Made by a program: the position numbers and the translations under genes. Below the pieces are notes generated by a model that was not told the origin of the DNA, made no database searches, and was given only the letters and a program-made list of their open reading frames with translations. This document shows, one piece after another, positions 17,557 to 27,186 of a DNA stretch of 64,000 bases; the first letter of the stretch is position 1, and every line of letters begins with the position of its first letter. Origin of the DNA: Chloroflexota bacterium (GTDB lineage: Bacteria > Chloroflexota > Anaerolineae > B4-G1); NCBI GenBank assembly GCA_024232355.1, contig JAAEPW010000187.1, positions 24,526 to 88,525 of the forward strand, in the 5' to 3' direction.

Positions 17557-18678
17557 TCACTGATACATCTCCCGATACACTGCTATTGTCTCTCTGGCGG
17601 TTCGCTCCCAAGTGAACTGTTTAGCCCACTTTAAGCCCTTTTCCCGCAGTTCCTCCTTCACACTTGCGTTCGTCAAGACCCGGTGCATTGCCTCTGTCCA
17701 CGCTTCCACGTCATAGGGATCAACTGTGATCGCCGCATCTCCCACCACTTCGGGCAGTGAAGCGGCATTGGAACAGACCACCGGCGTGCCACAGGCCAAC
17801 GCCTCCAGAGGGGGCATACCAAACCCTTCATACAATGATGGAAACACAAAAACATCTGCCGCGTTGTAAAAGGTCACGAGATCTTGTTCAGGTGGATGAT
17901 TATGGAACACAACCGAGTCCTCCAAAGAGAGTTCGCAAACAAGCTGTTGCAACTGCTGAAATTGTGCCAAATACTGCGGCGTGCCGACTTTTATCAACTT
18001 GACATCTGGCACCTTTGCCTTCAGCATTGCAAATGCCCTGAGTAACCGAGGCAGATTCTTTCTCGGATTCTCAGAACCAACATAAAGGATATAGTGACCT
18101 TCATCAGTCATACCGTAATGTGCCCGAAACTCTTCTGACACTGGTGCTGGTTTAAAAGTATTGTGATCTACTCCATATAGAACTACTCGTATCTTGTCCT
18201 CTTGACACGACAAGGCTTCAATTAGTGTCTTTTTTGTAAATTGGGAGATCGCGACAAGTATGTCGGCCTTTCGGAGAGCTGTCATTGCTATCCTATCAAA
18301 TAGGGCTTCCAAGGGATGAAGGAAAGTACTCTGGTCTCTATTATGCCGCATTAAATAGGGCACAATGTCGTGTACCGTGACAACTGTGGGGTGGAGTTGT
18401 GGTTTCAACCACAAGAGTGTAGCCATCTGCTGGACCGTCAAGTGTTTAAGAGCATTCTTGCGGAGTGGAGCTGCCAGTGGATACGTAGTAAAAAAGGTAC
18501 GTGCATCAAAATTAAAAGGTGCAAGGAATCTATGCCCAGCTCTCACCGGCAGAGGGTATGTTGGCGTTTCCAGAGAATAAACGATATCCGTCTCCTTGAG
18601 AGCCTGACATAGGGAAGCAGTGTAACGGGATAAACCAAGCATCCGTTTGTAGGGACGGACCAAGAGTTGAACATCCAT
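17557..18678 (-). CDS. Family 4 glycosyltransferase
   Basis: A 373-residue GT-B glycosyltransferase. The C-terminal donor-binding half has the GT4 hallmarks: [17 protein letters not shown], then [24 protein letters not shown] with the conserved EGFG...E motif binding the nucleotide-sugar. The N-terminal half shows [10 protein letters not shown] longer reading frame continues upstream to 18786, but the ATG at 18678 has AGGAGG eight nt upstream and avoids overlap with the preceding gene, which ends at 18713. It transfers a sugar from a nucleotide donor to a growing glycan at the cytoplasmic membrane face; donor and acceptor are unknown. Member of the 16-gene operon. Confidence 0.88.
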   Translation of the reverse strand: MDVQLLVRPYKRMLGLSRYTASLCQALKETDIVYSLETPTYPLPVRAGHRFLAPFNFDARTFFTTYPLAAPLRKNALKHLTVQQMATLLWLKPQLHPTVVTVHDIVPYLMRHNRDQSTFLHPLEALFDRIAMTALRKADILVAISQFTKKTLIEALSCQEDKIRVVLYGVDHNTFKPAPVSEEFRAHYGMTDEGHYILYVGSENPRKNLPRLLRAFAMLKAKVPDVKLIKVGTPQYLAQFQQLQQLVCELSLEDSVVFHNHPPEQDLVTFYNAADVFVFPSLYEGFGMPPLEALACGTPVVCSNAASLPEVVGDAAITVDPYDVEAWTEAMHRVLTNASVKEELREKGLKWAKQFTWERTARETIAVYREMYQ

Positions 18679-18712
18679 GATCATTTCCTCCTGAAAACAA
18701 TGGACCAAGTCT

Positions 18713-19783
18713 TCATAGGTTGAGCACTTGGCAAAACAGTCGGGTTGCTCGACGGTGAAACGAAAAAAAGGTATTGCAGGCTGCAATGGCGATACGTCCG
18801 ATAGGACCTCCTGTCACTGTTTTTGCCCCGAGTCGATCTGCTCGCTTTTTCAGGATTGTGGCATCTGAGACTTTTCTTTCTGCCTGTGTCCTAGCGTGGA
18901 GTTTGCTAATATCACGCAGATGGGTAAGAATCCAGAGATTGGCGCGGGCTTTGGCTTGCACCCCTCTCCATCCGTAAGCCAGCGCCAATCCCCATTCAAT
19001 CAGTTCAGCAAGCACGAGTCCTGGTGCCAGGAGTAGCAGCGTGGTATATTTCCAGTTCTTTAACAACAAAAGGCTTCTGTTGCGGTTAGAGTAATAAAGC
19101 GTGTAGGGGTTGGGTCGTGAAAGATGATAATCGTGGAATACGACCGAGCCGGGTGTGTATAGACATTTATAATCTACCAGTTGTGCCCGCCACGAGAGAT
19201 CTGTCTCTTCATAATACATGTAAAGCGTCTCGTCAAAACCCCCCAGCTCTTCCCATACCTGCCGCCGCACAGCAAAGGAGGCGCCAGACACAGCCGCCAC
19301 AGCTTTGGGTGTATTCATATCGTCGGCAAGGAAAAGGAAACCCCGACCAAAGACCAAACCAGTATAGTGGACGTCCTGACCGCAAAGGTGGATCCGCTCA
19401 GGCTGTGACATCAACAAAATTTTTGACGTGGTCAGGCCAATTTCTTCTCCGTCAAGTCCTCGGGCCAATGAACTTAGCCAACCTGGCTCCACGTGAGTGT
19501 CCTGGTTGAGAAACACCAGGACGCGACCGACGGCTATGTCAGCCCCCTGGTTGCATGCTGCTGCAAAGCCACGGTTGATCGTATTTCTCACCAGCATCAC
19601 CTCAGGATACCGACTCTGAACAAAGTCGGCACTATCATCTGTAGAAGCATTGTCGATTATGATGATTTCACAGTCAGTTCCGGCATCTTGTTGTACCGAG
19701 GTTAGACACTGCTCAAGGTACGCAGACCCATTATAGGTCACAATGATGATACTGGTGCTCGCCTTCGGTTTCGCTCCATTCAT
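18713..19783 (-). CDS. Family 2 glycosyltransferase, rhamnosyltransferase (WbbL)-like
   Basis: A 356-residue GT-A enzyme. The N-terminal domain has IIIVTYNG, IIIDNASTD, NRGFAAACNQGA and the metal-binding FLNQDTH region. The acceptor segment GGFDETLYMYYEETDLSWRA is characteristic of WbbL-like transferases. A hydrophobic helix near residue 240 (TLLLLAPGLVLAELIEWGL) suggests membrane attachment. It is a paralogue of the protein at 32346-33488. The start is uncertain: an in-frame GTG at 19798 sits next to the preceding stop, but the ATG at 19783 is slightly better supported. It lies inside the operon, 34 nt before the next glycosyltransferase. Confidence 0.82.
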   Translation of the reverse strand: MNGAKPKASTSIIIVTYNGSAYLEQCLTSVQQDAGTDCEIIIIDNASTDDSADFVQSRYPEVMLVRNTINRGFAAACNQGADIAVGRVLVFLNQDTHVEPGWLSSLARGLDGEEIGLTTSKILLMSQPERIHLCGQDVHYTGLVFGRGFLFLADDMNTPKAVAAVSGASFAVRRQVWEELGGFDETLYMYYEETDLSWRAQLVDYKCLYTPGSVVFHDYHLSRPNPYTLYYSNRNRSLLLLKNWKYTTLLLLAPGLVLAELIEWGLALAYGWRGVQAKARANLWILTHLRDISKLHARTQAERKVSDATILKKRADRLGAKTVTGGPIGRIAIAACNTFFSFHRRATRLFCQVLNL

Positions 19784-19800
19784 ACAGTTTCGTTCCACAG

Positions 19801-21402
19801 CTATCGCTGATAAGGAGTCTGTGGTCGCTTGTAGTAAAGTTGTGTCTCGCCGTTGTCATAGACCTGATTCTCAGAAGCAACCATCGGCAGAGTCATTTTG
19901 AGGCGAGTATGGCGCAATCGCTCCGTCTCTGAGAGAAGAAAGTAACGATCTAGAGATGGGGGGGCACCTGTGTCAACAACGATATTTTCATATCCAGGGA
20001 CAGTCGAATAAAGGACAGAATACACTGTAGACAACCGTTCATCCATCCCAACCCACATGGACGTATGCTGCAAGTGGGCATTGGTCCACTGAAGCGCCGC
20101 TCTCTCGGCGGCGTGGTAAAAGCTCCACTTGTTACTGACGACCGGATCGTTGGTGGCTTTTAAGAGAGAGGCAAACACAAACCACACAATCAGAAGCGCA
20201 AATCCTATACATAACAATCGTCGCACTCGAGAACCCAAACCACTTGAGAATAGCAAACGATGCAATCCTTGAACTGCCAGAATCACTGCAAAGGTTGTCA
20301 GGCCAGGTAAAACACGTAGTTGCAGATTGGCCGACAATACGCCAGCAAAATCCATAACAGTGGCTACACCGACTTGTGCAGCAAAACCAGCATATAAAAG
20401 CCAGGGCAATGCCTCTGGCAAGTGCAGCTTGGCACCACGCAACAGTTGATAGCCCTGACAAATCCACTCGACCAGGGATCCAAACAAGAGAAGCCAGGTG
20501 AGCAAGGTTAGGCCAAAGTAAACCCATGAACTGACCCAACCCCACCCGATATAGGCATATGGGTTGGCCTGGGGTTGAAAGCCAAGCAGCAGTGTTGCGA
20601 TCCGGTCTACCATTGTGGGCAGGATACTTAACACATTCCTTGCAGGAGCATAAAGATAGAATAGAGAAAGGTAAAGAAGAATCATACTGGAGGCTGAGAT
20701 GATAGCCAACCGTTGAAAGTGATCAGGTGTTGCCCGCTTCTTCAAGCGAGCATGCCACTTGTTGATAGCTAATCCAAGCAAAAAGCTCACCAGGATGGCC
20801 GTAATCAATGTCGAGGCAAAAAAGGAATTGGTGGAAATCATTGCATAGATGGTCAAATAGAATAACACTACATAAATGGCGAAACTTTTTAATCCCTGCG
20901 GTCTTGTTGCACTGCGATACAAGAGAAGTATAGCTACCATAGCCAGTGGCCAGGTCAGCTTTTCGTGGGATCCCCGACTGGTCACAAAGAGAAAGTCGGC
21001 CTGCAAGTAAAGCAGCAGAGTTGCCAGCAAAGCCAAACTTGATTTTCCCAGTACAGTCTGAAAGAGAGCCGCTGCCGCCAGAGTCAGCGTGACCATACCC
21101 GCTACCGGCAGGATAATCGTCTGAAGCCTTAGTACAGAAACACCGGTCAAATGCGCCAACCATGCAATCGTCACCGGGTAAGAAAAGCCGTGATCGTAAG
21201 CCTTCCCGGCAGGTGCTACTGTAGCCTCTATGAATACGCCTTGGGCAGACCGGGTTAATCTAGCAGTGTCTATTTCCATCCAATTTCCACCAAAGCGAAA
21301 GACAAAGTAGATTCCTACTCCCAGTGCGTAAAGGATCAGCAGAACCAAATTGCGCATATTGTCCTTGTCAGGTTGTGCAAATCTTTTGTCCGGCTGCTTC
21401 AT
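19801..21402 (-). CDS. Polytopic membrane protein of a glycan cluster (GT-C or polymerase-like)
   Basis: A 533-residue protein with about eleven membrane segments spread over residues 17-415 and a soluble C-terminal tail of about 100 residues. The first extracytoplasmic loop (GGNWMEIDTARLTRSAQGV) holds acidic residues near a membrane boundary, as in polyprenol-phosphate-sugar-dependent GT-C transferases. I cannot assign it to a named family. No other gene of the operon looks like a repeat-unit polymerase, so it is a candidate for that step or for a GT-C transferase. Its start overlaps the stop of the secreted-protein gene (ATGA). Confidence 0.65.
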   Translation of the reverse strand: MKQPDKRFAQPDKDNMRNLVLLILYALGVGIYFVFRFGGNWMEIDTARLTRSAQGVFIEATVAPAGKAYDHGFSYPVTIAWLAHLTGVSVLRLQTIILPVAGMVTLTLAAAALFQTVLGKSSLALLATLLLYLQADFLFVTSRGSHEKLTWPLAMVAILLLYRSATRPQGLKSFAIYVVLFYLTIYAMISTNSFFASTLITAILVSFLLGLAINKWHARLKKRATPDHFQRLAIISASSMILLYLSLFYLYAPARNVLSILPTMVDRIATLLLGFQPQANPYAYIGWGWVSSWVYFGLTLLTWLLLFGSLVEWICQGYQLLRGAKLHLPEALPWLLYAGFAAQVGVATVMDFAGVLSANLQLRVLPGLTTFAVILAVQGLHRLLFSSGLGSRVRRLLCIGFALLIVWFVFASLLKATNDPVVSNKWSFYHAAERAALQWTNAHLQHTSMWVGMDERLSTVYSVLYSTVPGYENIVVDTGAPPSLDRYFLLSETERLRHTRLKMTLPMVASENQVYDNGETQLYYKRPQTPYQR

Positions 21403-23960
21403 TCTACTTCCTTTCGCCCCAGCGATTGCAGAGCAAGAGAAAACAGTACCACGGCGATAGCAGCTAAACCAAACCCCAGTCCCAAAATCGCCCAGCTCCC
21501 TTTAGCCACGCCAACGCGTTCCAAGGCCCAATGTAGGTTCGGCTGAGGTGCGGCCGCCACCTCGACAGTGAGCTTTTCCACTGTCAAAAGTTGTCTGGTC
21601 TCTTTATCACCTACAGCCAGCCACCCTTCCCACTGTCCTGCCGTTGGTGGCACCCATATGAATGACACTTGCGACTCTTCACCAGCTAACAGAGTTACCT
21701 CTGTTTCATCTATCACTTGATCTGTACTGCTCGCCTTTGCCATATGAAGATATGCGGAGATTATCTCGGTATCCTCCAATCCCTTGTTTTGCAACGCAGC
21801 TATGATGTGCGTAGGCTGCAGAGCAATCGCTTCTCCTTCTACCCTCAGTGAGCCAGGTACCAGCGCTGGCCACGCTGGTGTCAAGGGTTGTATTTGAAAC
21901 ACCTCTTCATACTCCACAGCATATTTTCCAGGTGCTAATTCTTGCACACCTAACCGATCTTCCCCTTCAATTGTTTGAAACCCGGGGCTTAATTCCAACA
22001 CGAAGCGAAAACCTCTATCTGTGGGCCGGAAATCTCGCAGTACAGCATCTTTGATACGAGTTACCGGTTCACCGAACTGAGTGATCATAGCTTCCAGGTC
22101 TCTTGGGTCTAGATCGTGGCGGCCAGCTTGTAGCTTTTCACCCAATGCGCTCCATTCTTCAAAGGTTGCCGGAGGAAGCGTCACAAAAAGGGATTCCGGC
22201 ACATCAATACGCGATACGATCACCTCGTTCCTGATGCCCAGGATAAGCCAGTTATGACTGACACTGAGCGACCCGAGTGCTTCGCCATCAAGCCAGTAGG
22301 TCCATTGGTCAATGTAACTGTCTTGATTGATGTTGTCATATTCAATGCGCCCGTTGCCATCAGCCAAATTCCAAATGCCCTTTTGTGCTCCGAGCAGATG
22401 TAGCCGTCCATCAATTGGGCTGTAATACAGGTACGGTTGCCCGTTTAGAGCAAAGGAATATTCGCCGCGAAGACCTGGAAGGATATCGTTGAAGAAAGGA
22501 GCAAGCGACTGGTCAGTCAGTCCCGTGTAGTGGAGGGGAAAGACCCTTACTGCTTCTGGATCAAAAACCCGGTCGTTTTCAAAAAGCGGTTGGCCATTAT
22601 AGAGATTGGCATAAAAGACGGGAGCCCAGGCATAAGTACCTTCTGCACTCAGCCCTGGCCATTCCTCATTAGCTACAAATGTTGCATAATCCCAAGTTTG
22701 CATAGTGACCCAAGTTGGCAATTCAGCGTAGGGAACACTTTTTATCAGGAACTCTTGAACATCTATAACTGTGTCTATAGAGTGCTGCCCAGCCAGTCCA
22801 ATCTTATAGTCCCATCGCAAGTTGGGTGTATTACTTTGATTCCACGAGTATCGGATTTCATTGATAGGTGTTCGCAATTTGCTGTCAAAGGAAAAATAGG
22901 TGTCAGCATTGAGTTGGTGCATTCTGATATGCAGTTCCGGCAGATTATCCTCATCGTTGGCCAAGTCATAGTAAGCTTGCGGGTTTTCAAAGTCGGTATT
23001 GTTGACTTGGTCGCTCACCAGGTTCTCCCAGCTTTGAATGTGAAAGCCTGCTTCGATCGGATAACCTGTGACACCTGCCTGCATAATGGTAGCCTGCGAC
23101 CAGTCCACAACGACGCCAGGTACAAAATCGAAATAATTATGCGTGGGTACACGCTCCACACTATCCAAAAAAGGCCAAAAGATAGGCCCTGGTAGTGGCT
23201 GTGGTCGATGTGCTCCTACATTCACCTCTACCCAGGCTCTAGATATATTTCCGCCGGGGGTAGGCGCCAAACAAGTGCATACCTCTGATTCGGGATTGTT
23301 ATCCCGGTTGACATCCGCTACCGTGCATTGCCAGTCAGGGCTCCCATCTAATTTGAGCAACCAATCCTGCCTGGATTCTGACCAGAACCACAAAGCGGAC
23401 GATGGGCCATCGAACAAGAATGTCAAATTCAGATCAAGAGTGCCATCAGGTTGAAACCAACCACGGGGCGTTTCTACGCTCAGTGACCAATGGTTGCTTT
23501 CCGTGATGTGTATGGTCGTCCCCGCGAGCATGTACTCTACGTGCCCGTCTCCATCCTGATCATCGTAAAAATAAGCAACTTGGCCATCGCCTTCATATCC
23601 AAAGACCACAATCAGTTCGGCCAAGTCGTCGGCATAGGCATCAAATATCCAGATATCGTTTTCAAAATCGGTGGCACTTTTCCAATTCTGGGACCAGACC
23701 ATGTCATTGCCTTGATCGAGGACAGTTACCCTGTCATTCGGCGTTGTAAAGCTGCAGTCGATAATGGCCAGGTCGGGATTACCGTCCTGGTTTATATCTT
23801 GCTGTAACACCTCAAACACAGTGACGCTTTCCTGTGCATTGGCCGGGGAAACGCCAGTTAGCGTGACGCCCACAATCAGAATAAGGCTGATGATATACAG
23901 GATTGAACCTCTGTGACTTGTCCTAGTCTCTATAGGCAAGAGCGTTCCTACAATATGCAT
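21399..23960 (-). CDS. Large secreted or surface protein with C-terminal membrane anchor
   Basis: An 853-residue protein with a long N-terminal region ending in a signal peptide (hydrophobic stretch about residues 20-37, then ANAQE). A big extracytoplasmic part follows, then a single C-terminal transmembrane helix (about 825-847) with the short tail SLGRKEVE. The first 130 residues contain calcium-binding-loop-like DINQDGNPDLAIID and DDQDGDGHVEY stretches, as in FG-GAP/VCBS repeats. A later DQNGN-type segment lies near residue 550. Residues 690-810 look like immunoglobulin-like beta domains. No catalytic motif is recognised. Its place between a flippase and the polytopic protein suggests a surface-assembly or glycan-attachment partner. 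Confidence 0.7.
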   Translation of the reverse strand: MHIVGTLLPIETRTSHRGSILYIISLILIVGVTLTGVSPANAQESVTVFEVLQQDINQDGNPDLAIIDCSFTTPNDRVTVLDQGNDMVWSQNWKSATDFENDIWIFDAYADDLAELIVVFGYEGDGQVAYFYDDQDGDGHVEYMLAGTTIHITESNHWSLSVETPRGWFQPDGTLDLNLTFLFDGPSSALWFWSESRQDWLLKLDGSPDWQCTVADVNRDNNPESEVCTCLAPTPGGNISRAWVEVNVGAHRPQPLPGPIFWPFLDSVERVPTHNYFDFVPGVVVDWSQATIMQAGVTGYPIEAGFHIQSWENLVSDQVNNTDFENPQAYYDLANDEDNLPELHIRMHQLNADTYFSFDSKLRTPINEIRYSWNQSNTPNLRWDYKIGLAGQHSIDTVIDVQEFLIKSVPYAELPTWVTMQTWDYATFVANEEWPGLSAEGTYAWAPVFYANLYNGQPLFENDRVFDPEAVRVFPLHYTGLTDQSLAPFFNDILPGLRGEYSFALNGQPYLYYSPIDGRLHLLGAQKGIWNLADGNGRIEYDNINQDSYIDQWTYWLDGEALGSLSVSHNWLILGIRNEVIVSRIDVPESLFVTLPPATFEEWSALGEKLQAGRHDLDPRDLEAMITQFGEPVTRIKDAVLRDFRPTDRGFRFVLELSPGFQTIEGEDRLGVQELAPGKYAVEYEEVFQIQPLTPAWPALVPGSLRVEGEAIALQPTHIIAALQNKGLEDTEIISAYLHMAKASSTDQVIDETEVTLLAGEESQVSFIWVPPTAGQWEGWLAVGDKETRQLLTVEKLTVEVAAAPQPNLHWALERVGVAKGSWAILGLGFGLAAIAVVLFSLALQSLGRKEVE

Positions 23961-23974
23961 CGTTTTCGTCCACC

Positions 23975-25465
23975 TTAAAGGGCCTCTAATCTGTCCCGAA
24001 TTGTACGTTGAATTCCATAGTCGAGATACTGGTCACTGAGATAACTCGTCGCCAGGTAAACGAGTATTCCGATGAGAACTAGAAATATGAACCCTGCGAA
24101 ACCTACTGTTTTCAGGATAAAAAATCTGCATAGCGCCAGGATACCAATCACAATCAAGGTGTTGATCACCGGCAGTAGAATAACCTTGACCAATGGTCTT
24201 ACTCCAAGCCCGGTTAACCGAATCATCCCAACTTGTGCAAAAGGATCAACCAAAACCACACTGAGCACCACAGCCAGCGCAGTCCCTTCAATATTCCTAT
24301 GCATCGTCAGCGGCCAAATCAAAGCGGCAAGCAGTATCAGCCTTGCAAACACAAGTTTTGTCGTTAGATCAGGCCGGCCCAAGGCATAGAAGGCGGTACC
24401 CGCCATCTTGGAAATAGGCCGTGTGAACCCCCATAATGCCAGCAGTTGCAATGCCCGAGCCATAGGCAGCCACTTTTCTCCCAGAAACAATAGGATAAAG
24501 TCTGTCGAGAAAAAGAATATGACACCAGCTAATGGCGCAGATATGAACACGATCAATTGCAGAACTTGTAAATAAGCATCCCTTAGAACCGGAATGTTGT
24601 CCTGCAACTTTGAGAACGCTGGAAATGTAACCTCTGCAATGGCATCTGCGATCAGAGATGTGGGCAAGTTGGAGAATCTGTAAGCTGTCTGGTACAAGCC
24701 AAGAGATGCTGCTCCCAAGAGCTTTGCCACAAGAAAATCATCTCCATTCATAAATAAGAATAGCAGGCTGCTACCACTCAAGACCCAACGACCAAATTGA
24801 AACATCTCTTTGGCTTTGGCCTTGTCGAACTGGAGATGGGGGCGATAGGGGTGTGTCCAGTATGAGGCGATCAACCCAGCTATGGCTCCAGCGACGGAGC
24901 CCCAGACCAAGGCCCATGCATCCTTTGTAACCAGAGCAACGACAATGGTCACCACAAATTCGGTTACACTCATAATCACAAGGTATGCAAAATGTTTCGA
25001 GAATTCCAACTCTTTTTGGAAAAACAGAATCCCAGTGTTATAAAAACCTTGCACTAGAACCCGAACACTGAGAAGTCGTATCAAAGTCTTCACCGTCGGC
25101 TCGTTGAATAGTTGTGCGATAGGATTTGACACGAGTATCAGTAGCAGGAATAATAACATTCCCCTCAAAATTTGCACCGTCCAAGCTGTGTCCAGGTAAG
25201 GCTTGGCGGCTTTTCTTTGAATCAGTGCTATATTGAAACCTGTCATCGAGAACGTGTCCAAGACAGAGAGTACCAAGAGCGCTATACCCATCTGCCCAAA
25301 GTGCTCGGGCAACAAAAGTCGAGCCAGGATAAAAATCCGGATGAATGCCAAAGCATTCTCTGTTCCTTTCAAGGCAAACATCAACAGCCCACCGCGGCTT
25401 ACCTGCCGAGCGAGCTTTTTGCCAGTTGTAGGCTCTGTTGCCTCTACAACGTTTTCTTTCATCAC
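23975..25465 (-). CDS. Wzx-type polysaccharide flippase (MOP superfamily)
   Basis: A 496-residue protein with 12-14 predicted membrane helices and the layout of the polysaccharide-export branch of the MOP superfamily. Typical stretches are GGLLMFALKGTENALAFIRI at the N terminus, LIQRKAA, and DFLLVAKLLG-like GDDFLVAKLLGAASLGLYQ near residue 230. Such proteins move lipid-linked oligosaccharides across the cytoplasmic membrane. It overlaps the preceding TylF-like methyltransferase by 4 nt and lies 14 nt before the secreted-protein gene, in the middle of the operon. This fits export of the unit built by the neighbouring transferases. Confidence 0.88.
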   Translation of the reverse strand: MMKENVVEATEPTTGKKLARQVSRGGLLMFALKGTENALAFIRIFILARLLLPEHFGQMGIALLVLSVLDTFSMTGFNIALIQRKAAKPYLDTAWTVQILRGMLLFLLLILVSNPIAQLFNEPTVKTLIRLLSVRVLVQGFYNTGILFFQKELEFSKHFAYLVIMSVTEFVVTIVVALVTKDAWALVWGSVAGAIAGLIASYWTHPYRPHLQFDKAKAKEMFQFGRWVLSGSSLLFLFMNGDDFLVAKLLGAASLGLYQTAYRFSNLPTSLIADAIAEVTFPAFSKLQDNIPVLRDAYLQVLQLIVFISAPLAGVIFFFSTDFILLFLGEKWLPMARALQLLALWGFTRPISKMAGTAFYALGRPDLTTKLVFARLILLAALIWPLTMHRNIEGTALAVVLSVVLVDPFAQVGMIRLTGLGVRPLVKVILLPVINTLIVIGILALCRFFILKTVGFAGFIFLVLIGILVYLATSYLSDQYLDYGIQRTIRDRLEAL

Positions 25466-26157
25466 TCTCGTATCATATAGTACTTGCCAGATATCCGATC
25501 ACGATGGATCAGAGATGTTTTTTCTCCAAAGAACTCGTCAATTGCCTTCTGAGCTCCAGGAAAACAGACCTGTTCCAATGTTTCGAGATACTCATCGAAA
25601 AGTATGATTCCCCCAGGAACTACTTTGGAGTAGAGCTGTTCCAAGACCGTGAGATATGATTGATACAAATCTACATCAATGTGTAGCAGGGCTATCCCAG
25701 ATCCCCTGTACTTGTCAAGGCTGTCCCCGAAGAATCCACTAACAAGCGTTACCTGGGAAAGGGTGAACTGAGAGTCCAGACCAGCGTCACCTAAAAGGCT
25801 CAAGACACCGTGGACGCTCGTATCTCCCCATTCCCCTTTCTTGGGGTTTCTTGGGCTCTTGTCCTCCTTTGATGGTTCTGGAAAGCCCTCAAAAGAATCA
25901 AACCCCCAAAGCTTTCTTCCCTTCATCTCTTCTTTTACGAGAAAAGCAAATTGCAGCAGACTATGTCCTTGCCCAACTCCACATTCTACAACGTCACCCT
26001 TTATATCCTCGACAAGATCAAACAACCGTTTGAAATACAGAAAGCGAGTCATTAAAGGATAGCACATTTGGGGTATGCGAAGGAACCGGGTTCTCCGAAT
26101 TCCAATCCCTAAGGATTTGAGCATCTTGTTTGCGGCGGATCCAACAATATCAATCAT
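25462..26157 (-). CDS. TylF/MycF-like O-methyltransferase
   Basis: A 231-residue SAM-dependent methyltransferase of the macrocin O-methyltransferase type. Motif I is VVECGVGQGHS (about residues 55-65). The strand WGFDSFEGFP follows, then LLHIDVDLYQSY with the acidic metal-binding residues of this family, and GGIILFDEYLE. Relatives methylate hydroxyl groups of sugars in antibiotics and surface glycans. Here it probably O-methylates a sugar of the glycopolymer. It lies 41 nt after another methyltransferase and overlaps the flippase start by 4 nt. Confidence 0.85.
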   Translation of the reverse strand: MIDIVGSAANKMLKSLGIGIRRTRFLRIPQMCYPLMTRFLYFKRLFDLVEDIKGDVVECGVGQGHSLLQFAFLVKEEMKGRKLWGFDSFEGFPEPSKEDKSPRNPKKGEWGDTSVHGVLSLLGDAGLDSQFTLSQVTLVSGFFGDSLDKYRGSGIALLHIDVDLYQSYLTVLEQLYSKVVPGGIILFDEYLETLEQVCFPGAQKAIDEFFGEKTSLIHRDRISGKYYMIRE

Positions 26158-26198
26158 AAAACATCTCTTTTTGCTCCTCTAGGGAAGATCATCACTGT

Positions 26199-27167
26199 CT
26201 AGCTGTCAATACGAAACCTATGCAAACTTTGCTCAAGGCGAGATACCTGGTAACCAAGAAACTTGTACAAGCCATACAAAGGGCTATTCATTTGCTTCAT
26301 AGTGATCTCATAACCACCAGACCCTGATCTATCGGGCGGTGAGTTTTGCGCAATCGCGACGATGGATAACCAGCGAAACCAGCGAATGGTGGTCAGTTTC
26401 GTCGTAATATGCCTGAGCTTCATATTACACGCAGAGAGCAAATGTCCGATAGATCCCTCTGAAAAGAAATTGATGTGGGTCATCAGGTTCCCGGTGTGTT
26501 TATACTCATCATGGCACCCCAGGGGCACCTCAATGTATAGCAATCCCTCTGGAGACATCGCGCGCCGTATGTTCATTATTTCAGTAACTGGATCCACCAT
26601 ATGTTCCAGAGTATGACAACACAAGGCAACGTCAAACGAGATTGTATCTGGGACCTCGCTCATCGTTTGGCACAGATAGCTTGCACCATCTATGAGGTCC
26701 CGTTTGCCATAGTCCACTACAAAGCAAGTGTTTTGATCCACAAAGTGTTTCAGGTTGTAGCCGTTTGCTCCACCCACATCCACAACATTCAAGTCAACAA
26801 GTTCCTTGTGATGTCCAAGATTTGCGAATATCTCTCGGGCTCTTTTGTCATCATAGATCGGGGGGCCGCACTGAGCCGCTCTTAATTCCGTACCCTGCAA
26901 CTCGTCCATTACGGCGTACTTGATGGCCATATCTTTGTCTTCCGGGCGTGGGTTGAAAAAGACAAGACCGCAGTGCGTACATATTTCAAAGCTAAACTCT
27001 ATCGGTTCTCGATGACGTAGCACCTTCTCAAATAAGATATAATTTCGAACATAGTCTATATCCAAAAGATTGGCATGGGGATTATCACCTGGAGGTGATA
27101 CCTCTCTCGTGAGCAGTCTTTTGAATTGCTGTCCTTTGCATATCGGGCAAGAGTCGACCACTTTCAC
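26199..27167 (-). CDS. SAM-dependent methyltransferase with N-terminal zinc-binding motif
   Basis: A 322-residue class I methyltransferase. The N terminus has four cysteines in two pairs (CPICKG at residues 7-12 and CTHCGLVF near residue 64), the zinc ribbon common in sugar C-methyltransferases and related cluster enzymes. The SAM site follows as VVDVGGANGYNLKHF (about 125-140). CCHTLEHMVDP and a YIEVPLG strand complete the fold. The substrate is unknown, probably a nucleotide-sugar or glycan. It lies 19 nt downstream of the membrane glycosyltransferase and 41 nt upstream of the TylF-like gene in the operon. Confidence 0.82.
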   Translation of the reverse strand: MKVVDSCPICKGQQFKRLLTREVSPPGDNPHANLLDIDYVRNYILFEKVLRHREPIEFSFEICTHCGLVFFNPRPEDKDMAIKYAVMDELQGTELRAAQCGPPIYDDKRAREIFANLGHHKELVDLNVVDVGGANGYNLKHFVDQNTCFVVDYGKRDLIDGASYLCQTMSEVPDTISFDVALCCHTLEHMVDPVTEIMNIRRAMSPEGLLYIEVPLGCHDEYKHTGNLMTHINFFSEGSIGHLLSACNMKLRHITTKLTTIRWFRWLSIVAIAQNSPPDRSGSGGYEITMKQMNSPLYGLYKFLGYQVSRLEQSLHRFRIDS

Positions 27168-27186
27168 TTGCCACCTCCTCCACTAT